This document shows positions 18,114 to 25,798 of a stretch of 64,000 nucleotides of DNA, piece by piece. Below the pieces are notes generated by a model, which saw only the letters and a program-made list of their open reading frames with translations, had not been told where the DNA came from and did not search any database. Every line of letters begins with the position of its first letter. Position 1 is the first letter of the stretch. Both the position numbers and the translations under genes were made by a program. Location of the stretch: contig CAZNDN010000003.1 in NCBI GenBank assembly GCA_964571815.1, positions 1 through 64,000 on the forward strand, in the 5' to 3' direction. Source of the stretch: CAZNDN01 sp964571815. GTDB taxonomy: Bacteria; Fibrobacterota; Chitinivibrionia; Chitinivibrionales; WJKA01.

Positions 18114-19243
18114 GTACGATGACATGGGCGAAACTGGTAGGGCAGCAGCGTGTTAAAAGCGTGCTTGCGGCGGCGCTTGAGAGCCGGTGCCTGGGCCATG
18201 CCTATCTCTTCTGCGGCGACCGGGGGGCGGGAACCTTCGCGGCGGCTCTGGACCTGGCGCGCGCCTTGCTCTGCGGCGGCACGGAAAAGGTTCCCTGCGG
18301 GAGTTGTCCGGCATGCCGTAAAGTTGCTCATCATGCACACCCCGACCTGCACATCCGGTTTCCCATCAGTCTGCAGGGCCGCAAGGACTCCAGCGGCAGG
18401 CTGACCGAAAAGGGGTGGGACTACGTGAAGGAACAAACCGTATTCGTCGTCGAGAATCCCTACCGGCGGATTACCCACAAGAGCCCGCCGGTGCACCCGG
18501 TTGAGTTGACGCGGGAGCTTACGCATGCGGTTGCGCGCGGGCCGCTTGAAGCCGGGGCGGTGGTGGCGGTTATCGACGATGTGGACCTGATGCGCAGGGA
18601 GTCGGCCAATGCCATGTTGAAGATGCTTGAGGAGCCGCCTCCCAACACGCATATTATCCTTCTGACCGAGAAGCTGCATACGGTATTGCCCACGATTGTT
18701 TCCCGCTGCCAGATTGTTCGTTTCGGTGCTCTCCCGCTTGAACAGATACGGGAGGCGTTGAGCGGGGAATTCGGCATTGCGGCCGCGGAGGAAGAGGTGG
18801 ATTCGGCACTCGAGTCGGCCATGGGTTCGCTGGGGCGGGCGCTTGAGCTGGCGGAGAACCCTTCCGGTGAAGGCAAGCAACCGGGGCGCCAACTGTGGAA
18901 TGCCTGTCTCGACAACGATTGGCTGAGCGCCGCGCGGGTGATCGATGAGGCCGCGTCGGTCGACGGGATCGAGCAGCGGGAGCAGATGGTGCTGCAGTTG
19001 ATGTTCCTTGCGCGCAACGAAGTGGTTCCGGAAAAGGAAAGGCGTGAAAAGTATTTTACTGAGATGAATAGCACCGTGAAATCGAATTTCCCGGCCGAGG
19101 TTGCGAAAGCCGAGGCAGTGATTGCGTGCTGCCGCGAAGCTGTCGCGGGGCTGAGAGCATACGGGAATGCGTCGCTGGTACTGGTGTGCCTTGCGCAGTC
19201 CATGATGGAGTTGTTACATGGGAAAGAATACCAAACTGGCTGA
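18110..19243 (+). CDS. holB: DNA polymerase III delta prime subunit
   Basis: 377 residues, starting at an ATG that shares ATGA with the end of the EnvC-like gene. The AAA+ clamp-loader fold begins with WAKLVGQQRVKSVLAAAL; the zinc module is CGGTEKVPCGSCPACRKVAHHAHPD with four Cys. The P-loop reads GDRGAGTF with Thr in place of the Lys, as expected for delta prime, which does not hydrolyse ATP, and the MLKMLEEPPPNTHIILLTE sensor region with SRCQIVRF is conserved. It belongs to the clamp loader that places the sliding clamp on DNA. Downstream ricT and metG match a gene order also known from Bacillus (holB, yaaT, metS). Confidence 0.92.
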   Translation: MSTMTWAKLVGQQRVKSVLAAALESRCLGHAYLFCGDRGAGTFAAALDLARALLCGGTEKVPCGSCPACRKVAHHAHPDLHIRFPISLQGRKDSSGRLTEKGWDYVKEQTVFVVENPYRRITHKSPPVHPVELTRELTHAVARGPLEAGAVVAVIDDVDLMRRESANAMLKMLEEPPPNTHIILLTEKLHTVLPTIVSRCQIVRFGALPLEQIREALSGEFGIAAAEEEVDSALESAMGSLGRALELAENPSGEGKQPGRQLWNACLDNDWLSAARVIDEAASVDGIEQREQMVLQLMFLARNEVVPEKERREKYFTEMNSTVKSNFPAEVAKAEAVIACCREAVAGLRAYGNASLVLVCLAQSMMELLHGKEYQTG

Positions 19244-20045
19244 GGTGGCGTTCAAGGGAGAACGCCGTGCGGTCTATCGCAATCGCCACGATCTTGACAT
19301 AAAGAAGGGCGACTACGTGATTGTCGAGGCCGATCGTGGAAAGAGCCTCGGGCGCGTATCGCTGGTTGGCAACCTGGTCCGACTCAAGCGCGGAAAGGGA
19401 GAAACCAGAAGTGTCGCGCGAAAGGCAACCGCGGAGGATCTCTCCCGGCTCGAGGGAATCGGCGAGAAGGAAAGCGAAGCGTACCGGACGTGCAAGGTCA
19501 AAATAAAGGAGCACGGCCTGGATATGAAGCTGGTGGATGTGGAGGTGCAGTTCGACGGCAGCAAGATCACCTTCTACTTCACCGCACCCCAGAGAATCGA
19601 TTTCCGTGCGCTGGTCAAGGAGCTTGCCTCAATCTACCGTACCCGTATCGAGCTTCGGCAGATCGGTGTGCGTGACGAGGCGCGGCGTGTTTGCGGTTTC
19701 GGGGTGTGCGGAAGAAAACAATGCTGCTGTGCGTTCCTGACAGAGTTCGAGCAGATCGTGACGCAGATGGCCAAGGACCAGCAGCTCTCCCTCAATCCGT
19801 CGAAAATCTCGGGCAATTGCGGGCGGCTTCTGTGCTGTCTGCGCTACGAAGAGGAAGAATACAAGCAGATATTCTCGGCGTTCCCTCCACTGGGAAGCCA
19901 TGTGAAGATCAAGAAGAAAGACGGTACGCTTACCTATATAAACATATTCAAGAATGCGGGTCTCGTGCACTACGAAGACGGTTCCGAAGAGTGGCTGGGC
20001 CCCGAGGTTCTGGCGAAAGGCAAACGCTCCGATGCAAAAAAGTGA
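19218..20045 (+). CDS. ricT: PSP1-domain protein, RicT/YaaT-type
   Basis: 275 residues, starting inside the end of holB (26-base overlap) with GGAG just upstream. The PSP1 domain shows the expected Cys-rich core: CGFGVCGRKQCCCAFL, then LSLNPSKISGNCGRLLCCLRYE. In Bacillus, RicT with RicA and RicF carries iron-sulfur clusters and supports RNase Y activity and sporulation phosphorelay; whether partners exist here is not visible in the window. The C-terminal end is basic. The family call is firm, the specific role is by analogy. Confidence 0.9.
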   Translation: MGKNTKLAEVAFKGERRAVYRNRHDLDIKKGDYVIVEADRGKSLGRVSLVGNLVRLKRGKGETRSVARKATAEDLSRLEGIGEKESEAYRTCKVKIKEHGLDMKLVDVEVQFDGSKITFYFTAPQRIDFRALVKELASIYRTRIELRQIGVRDEARRVCGFGVCGRKQCCCAFLTEFEQIVTQMAKDQQLSLNPSKISGNCGRLLCCLRYEEEEYKQIFSAFPPLGSHVKIKKKDGTLTYINIFKNAGLVHYEDGSEEWLGPEVLAKGKRSDAKK

Positions 20046-22062
20046 TGCGGGCCGACGTGAACCCGGCACGTTCCTGATAACGCAGGCCCTTCCCTACGCA
20101 AACGGCGACATTCACCTGGGACACCTCGTTGAAGCAGTCCAGACGGACGTCTACGTCCGGTATCGGAAACTGGTGGGCGACAAAGCCGTTTTCGTGTGCG
20201 CCGACGACACGCACGGGACACCGATAGAATTGACGGCCCTCCGGCGCGGCATTACTCCCGAGCAGCTCATTGCCGAGGCCAGAGAGAATCACGTGAAGGA
20301 TTATGCGCGGTTTTCGATCGATTTCGACATATTCTACTCCACGAACTCCGAGGAAAACCGCGGCTACGCCGAATACATCTACCGCAGGCTGCGTGAAAAC
20401 GACCTGATCGTTGAGCGTGAAATAAGCCAATACTACTGCGAACATGACGGCCGGTTTCTTCCGGACCGGTTCGTGACCGGAGGTTGTCCCAAGTGCGGTG
20501 CGGCCGATCAGTACGGAGATGTGTGTGAGGCGTGCGGTTCCACATACGAACCAACGCAGTTGATCAAGCCGCGGTGCGTCATTTGCGGCAACACGCCGGC
20601 GCCGAAGAAATCCACACACCTGTTCGTACGTCTCGACAAGTGCGAAGGGTTTCTGCGGGAGTATGTAAACCGTCCGGGACTGCTCAAGGATGACATGCGG
20701 AATTTCGTGAGCCACTGGATTGAGGAAGGGTTGCGGGAGTGGTGTATTTCGCGCGACGGGCCGTACTTCGGGTTTCGGATTCCCGATACGGAGAACAAGT
20801 ATTTCTACGTATGGCTTGATGCTCCGATCGGGTATATCGCCTCGACGGACAAATGGTGTCAAGAACACGGGGAGCAGACGGAGACATTCTGGGGCAAGGA
20901 CTCACCGGCCGGGATCGTACATTTCATCGGCAAGGATATCGTCTATTTTCACGCTCTTTTCTGGCCGGTGATGTTGGACAATGCCGGCTTCAACCTGCCC
21001 CGAAGGATGTTTGTCCACGGTTTCCTCACTATTGAGGGCGAGAAAATGTCCAAGACGCGCGGGACGTTTGTTCTCGCGCGCGAGTTTGCCGACAAGGTGT
21101 CTCACCGGCATGCGCCCGAGTACCTGCGTTTTTTCTTCGCCGCCAAGCTCGCCGGGCAGGCCGGCGACATCGACATGGGCGTGGAGGAGTTCTGCAACCG
21201 GGTGAACACGACGCTGGTCAACAATATCGGCAATCTTCATCACCGGACCTTTGTTTTCTGCCGTCGCTATTTCGATTCCCGCATACCCGACGGGGCGTGG
21301 GACGAGGAGACGGCCGCGCGGGTGAAGCGGCTTGGAGAGGAAATCGAAGCTCACTTCGAGCATGCCGAGTACAAGGCCGTGATCGAGAAGGTTCACCTCC
21401 TGGGCAATCTGGGAAACAAGTATTACCAGGATACGGCTCCATGGAAGGCGATCAAGGAAGACCGTGATCAAGCGGCCTCGGTAATGGTTACCTGTGTGAA
21501 CATTGTCAAGGCGCTGGCGGTCTTCCTGAAGCCGGTAGTGCCCGGCATCGTCGGGGAAATCGAGCGTCAGCTCGGCATGACCCTTTCGTGGAAGGACTAC
21601 GAATTCTCTCTCAGGAATGCACCCCTGGCTTCGGTCGATAAGTTGGTCAAGCCAATCGGCAAGGAAGAGCTGAAGACGCTTTTCCACGACGCGGGCTCGG
21701 GGAAGAAGCCGGACGGTGCCGGCGTGGAGGGGGAGGACAATCTCGTTGATATTGCTCAATTTCAGGCCCTGGACCTTCGCATTGGCACGATTGCCGAGGC
21801 CGAGGCGCTTCCCCGGTCGAAAAAACTGCTCAAACTCGGGGTTGACTCCGGCGGGAAGCGGCTTCAGGTTGTGGCGGGGATTGCCGCCCACTACGTGCCG
21901 GAGACGCTTGTCGGCACGCAGGTCGTGCTGGTGGCCAACCTCAAGCCGGCGACTCTTATGGGGGAACGGTCCGAAGGGATGCTGCTGGCGGCCCGTGACG
22001 GCGAATCGCTGGTGCTGATACGGCCCGAGGCACACGTCTCTTCGGGGGCACGGGTATCCTGA
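20032..22062 (+). CDS. metG: Methionyl-tRNA synthetase with C-terminal tRNA-binding domain
   Basis: 676 residues from the ATG at 20032, overlapping ricT by 14 bases. Class I signatures are present: HIGH-type HLGH in GDIHLGHLVEAV and KMSKTRG near residue 333. A zinc-binding CPKC...CEAC knuckle sits near residue 150, so this is the zinc-containing MetRS type. The last 110 residues form a Trbp111-like tRNA-binding domain (DLRIGTIAEAE ... LKPATLMGERSEGMLLAA). The acidic GAGVEGEDNLVD linker joins the parts. It charges tRNA-Met for initiation and elongation. Confidence 0.96.
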   Translation: MQKSDAGRREPGTFLITQALPYANGDIHLGHLVEAVQTDVYVRYRKLVGDKAVFVCADDTHGTPIELTALRRGITPEQLIAEARENHVKDYARFSIDFDIFYSTNSEENRGYAEYIYRRLRENDLIVEREISQYYCEHDGRFLPDRFVTGGCPKCGAADQYGDVCEACGSTYEPTQLIKPRCVICGNTPAPKKSTHLFVRLDKCEGFLREYVNRPGLLKDDMRNFVSHWIEEGLREWCISRDGPYFGFRIPDTENKYFYVWLDAPIGYIASTDKWCQEHGEQTETFWGKDSPAGIVHFIGKDIVYFHALFWPVMLDNAGFNLPRRMFVHGFLTIEGEKMSKTRGTFVLAREFADKVSHRHAPEYLRFFFAAKLAGQAGDIDMGVEEFCNRVNTTLVNNIGNLHHRTFVFCRRYFDSRIPDGAWDEETAARVKRLGEEIEAHFEHAEYKAVIEKVHLLGNLGNKYYQDTAPWKAIKEDRDQAASVMVTCVNIVKALAVFLKPVVPGIVGEIERQLGMTLSWKDYEFSLRNAPLASVDKLVKPIGKEELKTLFHDAGSGKKPDGAGVEGEDNLVDIAQFQALDLRIGTIAEAEALPRSKKLLKLGVDSGGKRLQVVAGIAAHYVPETLVGTQVVLVANLKPATLMGERSEGMLLAARDGESLVLIRPEAHVSSGARVS

Positions 22063-23774
22063 TGTGGTTTCCGCGAACAAGGGAACGTATTGTCCGGCGC
22101 GAAGTGGACGCTTCGCTGGTGGAGCGGCTTCGCCGGGAGACCGGCTATCCGGCCGCGCTTGCCGCTATCCTCGCGGGCAGAGGGTTGTCGAGTGCCGAGG
22201 AGTGTGAGCGGTTTTTTACTCCCCGACTTGCCGACCTTCACGACCCCTTCACGTTTCGCGATATGGGCAAGGCCGTTGCCCGCATTCGCCGTGCTGTTCG
22301 GAATGCCGAAAAAATAACGGTATATGGTGACTACGACGTCGATGGGATCACGGCGACCGCGATGCTGGTGCGGGCGTTGCGCAAGCTCGGCGCGGTGTGT
22401 GATTACTATCTCCCCCATCGGCTCAACGAGGGATACGGCATTTCGGCGGCGGGGATCGACGCCGTGGCCGACCGGGGGACAACACTTCTGATCACTGTTG
22501 ATTGCGGTATTTCCGCCGTTGACAAGGTTGCTGCCGCCGTCGCGCGGGGGATTGACGTTATCATTACCGACCACCACGAACCCAAGGACCGGGCGCCCGC
22601 CGCCGTGGCGGTGCTGGATCCAAAGCTTCCGGGCTCGACGTATCCTGAGCGTACACCGGCCGGGGTAGGTGTAGCACTGAAACTGGTGCAGGCGTTGGCC
22701 GTTGACTTCGGCGCCGGGAATGACTTCTGGGAGGAGTACCTGGACCTTGCGGCCGTGGGAACCGCTGCCGACATCGTTCCGCTTCGGGGAGAGAATCGGG
22801 TGATTGCTTCGGAGGGCTTTCGCCGGTTGCGCCGCACGTCCAACCCCGGCCTTGCCGCGCTCATAAAAGAGAGAGGGCTGGCCGGCAGGCCGCTCTCGAC
22901 TTCTCAGGTTGTTTTCGTGCTTGCCCCCTGTATGAACGCGGTGGGACGGTTGGGAGATGCGCGCCGGGGCGTGGAATTGCTGCTGACCGACGACCCGACG
23001 GTGGCTGCCTCCCGGGCCCGGGAACTTGCCGGGGCCAACGAGCAGCGACGGACACTGGATGCCAGGGTGCAGGAAGCGGTCTTCGGTTGGGTTCACGCCA
23101 ACTGTATTCCCGAGGAAGACTTTGCGGTGGTCGCGGGCCACGAAACCTGGCATGCGGGTGTCGTGGGAATCGTGGCCTCGAAAGTGGTGGAGAGATTCAA
23201 CAGACCGGCCATCCTTCTTTCTCTGGGGGAGGACGGTGTGGCGCGCGGCTCAGGGCGCACGGCCGCGGGCCTTCATTTGCTCGATGCGCTCAAAGAGTGC
23301 GAACATCTGCTCGAAAGCTACGGCGGTCACGCCGCCGCGGCCGGCCTTTCGGTACGGCACGAGAACATTGATGCGCTCAGAACCCATTTCAACCGGGTGG
23401 TGCGGGAGAAGTTGACGGCCGATGACCTTGTTCCGCTTATCAAAGTTGATGCGGAAGTGGCGCTGGATACGCTCACGCCGAAGTTTTTCGAGCGGCTCAA
23501 ACGCATGGAACCCTTCGGGCTGGGCAACATGCGGCCTGTTCTGCTCTGTCGAAACATGAAGGCGCGATACGCACCCCGGATTGTAGGAAAAGGGCACCTC
23601 AAGATGGCAGCCACCGACGGGGTGAGGACAATGGATGCGATCGGGTTCAACTTCGGAGACCGGCTCGACGATGTGAGGCGGGCCACAACGTTTTCACTGG
23701 CGTTTACGCTCGATGAGAACGAGTGGAACGGGAGAAAAAGCCTGCAGATGAAACTCAGAGGGGTCGAGTCATGA
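22062..23774 (+). CDS. recJ: Single-stranded-DNA-specific exonuclease RecJ
   Basis: 570 residues, the normal bacterial size. The start codon overlaps the metG stop as TGATG. DHH-domain motifs are intact: VYGDYDVDGITATAML near residue 84, DCGIS and DHHEPK for metals, and the C-terminal DHHA1 region with GRTAAGLHLLDAL and SYGGHAAAAG. An OB-fold at the end reads KGHLKMAATDG. RecJ degrades single-stranded DNA 5' to 3' in recombination and mismatch repair. It is translationally coupled to argH. Confidence 0.95.
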   Translation: MWFPRTRERIVRREVDASLVERLRRETGYPAALAAILAGRGLSSAEECERFFTPRLADLHDPFTFRDMGKAVARIRRAVRNAEKITVYGDYDVDGITATAMLVRALRKLGAVCDYYLPHRLNEGYGISAAGIDAVADRGTTLLITVDCGISAVDKVAAAVARGIDVIITDHHEPKDRAPAAVAVLDPKLPGSTYPERTPAGVGVALKLVQALAVDFGAGNDFWEEYLDLAAVGTAADIVPLRGENRVIASEGFRRLRRTSNPGLAALIKERGLAGRPLSTSQVVFVLAPCMNAVGRLGDARRGVELLLTDDPTVAASRARELAGANEQRRTLDARVQEAVFGWVHANCIPEEDFAVVAGHETWHAGVVGIVASKVVERFNRPAILLSLGEDGVARGSGRTAAGLHLLDALKECEHLLESYGGHAAAAGLSVRHENIDALRTHFNRVVREKLTADDLVPLIKVDAEVALDTLTPKFFERLKRMEPFGLGNMRPVLLCRNMKARYAPRIVGKGHLKMAATDGVRTMDAIGFNFGDRLDDVRRATTFSLAFTLDENEWNGRKSLQMKLRGVES

Positions 23775-25144
23775 AAATGTGGGACGGCCGGTTTTCCGGT
23801 GAAACCGATTCACTCATGGAACGATTCAACAACTCCCTGCCGGTTGATGCGGCGCTGATTGAGGAGGACATTACCGGCAGCATTGCCTGGGCAAAGGCCC
23901 TTCGGGGATGCGGCGTGCTGAGTGCCGACGAAGTCGAGATGGTCGTGGCGGCGCTTGAGGGAATCCGCCGGGATTACGCCCGGGGAAGTGTGCAGTTTCT
24001 TTCCTGCGACGAAGACATCCACATGGCAGTCGAAAGGCTGCTGATTGACCGTGCCGGGGAAGCCGGCGCAGCCATTCACACGGGGCGCTCCCGCAACGAT
24101 CAGGTTGTCTGTGATCTCCGCCTGTTCGTAAAAAAGCATCTTCGGCTTATCCACGGCAAGGTCAGTGCCCTGCAGAAAGCGCTCCTGACCCGCGCGTCGA
24201 GGGAGCAAGATGTTGTTGTTCCCGGATATACCCACTTGCAGCAGGCTCAACCCATTACCTTGAGTCACTACTGGCTTTCCCTGCTGTGGGGCCTCCAGCG
24301 AGAGAAGACGCGCCTGCATCAGGCCCGAGAGTGTGCGGATATCCTCGTTCTGGGCTCGGGTGCCCTGGCCGGCTCCGGCTTTGCCGTCGACAGGGACGCG
24401 CTGGCCGCGGAGCTGGGCTTTGGCCGGGTATCGGAAAACAGTATCGATGCGGTTTCCTCGCGGGACTTCGTACTCCAGTCACTCGGGGCCATTGCTTCAT
24501 TGGGCACCCTCTTGAGTCGATACGCCGAAGATCTCATCGTGTGGTCATCGCGGGAATTCGGGTTTGTAGAGCTTGACGATGCGTGGTCGACGGGTTCGAG
24601 CATGATGCCCCAGAAGAAGAATCCCGACAGCCTCGAGCTGATTCGAGGAAAAAGTGGACGATTTGTGGGTAACTACACGCGACTTTGTACCACTCTCAAA
24701 GGGGTAGGGCTCACCTATTTCAAGGACCTCCAGGAAGATAAAGAGCCGCTGTTGGACAGCATAGGCCAGATCGCCATGGTACTTGAGGTTTATTTGAAAG
24801 TAATTCAAACACTTAAGATCAATCCGGAACGCATGCGCCGGCAATGTGATCCCCTGCTTCTTGCCACCGACCTGGCCGACTATCTGGTTCAGCGCGGCGT
24901 GGCATTCCGCGATGCTCACCGGATTGTGGGGCGCCTTGTCGGCCATGTTGTCGAGACCGGACAGTCGCTTGACCGGCTTCCTCTCGCGGAATTCAGGAAG
25001 TTCAGTGACCGTTTCGATGAGAGCGTCAAGGGCGTCCTTGACTGGAGCCGTGCGCTGGCGCACCGTGATATCGCGGGCGGGACCGGCCCCCGGAGCGTAC
25101 GCGCGCAGATTGAGCGGGCTCGTGCAATGCTGGAACAGGACTGA
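23771..25144 (+). CDS. argH: Argininosuccinate lyase
   Basis: 457 residues from the ATG at 23771, which overlaps the recJ stop as ATGA. It begins KMWDGRFSGETD, has the AIHTGRSRNDQVVCDLRL active-site region near residue 100, and the fumarase-superfamily signature GSSMMPQKKNPDSLELIRGK. It splits argininosuccinate into arginine and fumarate, the last step of arginine synthesis. The argF gene of the same pathway lies about 26 kb away on the other strand, so the pathway is dispersed here. No gene follows within 77 bases. Confidence 0.96.
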   Translation: MKMWDGRFSGETDSLMERFNNSLPVDAALIEEDITGSIAWAKALRGCGVLSADEVEMVVAALEGIRRDYARGSVQFLSCDEDIHMAVERLLIDRAGEAGAAIHTGRSRNDQVVCDLRLFVKKHLRLIHGKVSALQKALLTRASREQDVVVPGYTHLQQAQPITLSHYWLSLLWGLQREKTRLHQARECADILVLGSGALAGSGFAVDRDALAAELGFGRVSENSIDAVSSRDFVLQSLGAIASLGTLLSRYAEDLIVWSSREFGFVELDDAWSTGSSMMPQKKNPDSLELIRGKSGRFVGNYTRLCTTLKGVGLTYFKDLQEDKEPLLDSIGQIAMVLEVYLKVIQTLKINPERMRRQCDPLLLATDLADYLVQRGVAFRDAHRIVGRLVGHVVETGQSLDRLPLAEFRKFSDRFDESVKGVLDWSRALAHRDIAGGTGPRSVRAQIERARAMLEQD

Positions 25145-25221
25145 ATCGAACACATCCTGCCTTCTCCCTGCCGAAGTCGGGAACTTTTTTGCCCGGAACG
25201 CAACCATGTTCTGGTGTTCCC

Positions 25222-25797
25222 ATGTCTGTTGATGTCTCGCAGGAAATCATCCGTGCAGCCTCCAGAGGTAATCGGAAGTCCCAGCAAGTGATCTTCCGTG
25301 CCTGCAAGGGAAAGGTCCATCAACTCGTACGTCTTTTTCTTGGACCCCGGGGTCGGGATGAGATCGAGGATGTGGTCGCGATGTGTTATGTTGAGCTTTT
25401 CAAGAGCCTCAGGATGTTCCAGGGGCGTTGTTCCTTCGGCACATGGATCGACCGGATTTGCTATCGCGCCTGTCTGATGCATCTTCGACGGAAATATCGG
25501 AGGCGCAAGGTCACCTTTATGCCCGCGGGCGATGAGATTTCACAGAGCGCGGAGGATCAGAGACCCGATGCATTGCAGCGACTGGTGACTCAGGAGCAAG
25601 TGGAGTGGCTGTATGAAGCACTTGACACAATTTCCCCTGAGCGACGGGCCGTGATTATCATGCATGAAGTGCAGGAAAAACCTATAGAAGAGGTTGCGGA
25701 GATTGTGAGAGTGCGTCAGGGGACCGTGAAGTCGCGGCTCTTCCGTGCGAAACGAGAACTGGCGCGACGTCTGAATACTCTCAGGAGAAGTGAGTGA
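25222..25797 (+). CDS. ECF-type RNA polymerase sigma factor
   Basis: 191 residues from the ATG at 25222 (an earlier start at 25189 is possible). Region 2 reads EIEDVVAMCYVELFKSLRMFQGRCSFGTWIDRICYRACLMHLRR (residues about 45-90), and region 4 near the end carries EKPIEEVAEIVRVRQGTVKSRLFRAKREL, a sigma-70 helix-turn-helix. There is no region 1 or 3, so it is an extracytoplasmic-function sigma. The next gene starts right at its stop and encodes a membrane protein with a FecR domain, a likely anti-sigma or signal partner. The target promoter is not known. Confidence 0.9.
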   Translation: MSVDVSQEIIRAASRGNRKSQQVIFRACKGKVHQLVRLFLGPRGRDEIEDVVAMCYVELFKSLRMFQGRCSFGTWIDRICYRACLMHLRRKYRRRKVTFMPAGDEISQSAEDQRPDALQRLVTQEQVEWLYEALDTISPERRAVIIMHEVQEKPIEEVAEIVRVRQGTVKSRLFRAKRELARRLNTLRRSE

Positions 25798-25798
25798 G

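Noticed and set aside
25180..25214. GGAACTT as the -35 of an ECF-autoregulated promoter before the sigma gene
   Set aside because: The best -10-like match is 23 bases away; spacing does not fit.
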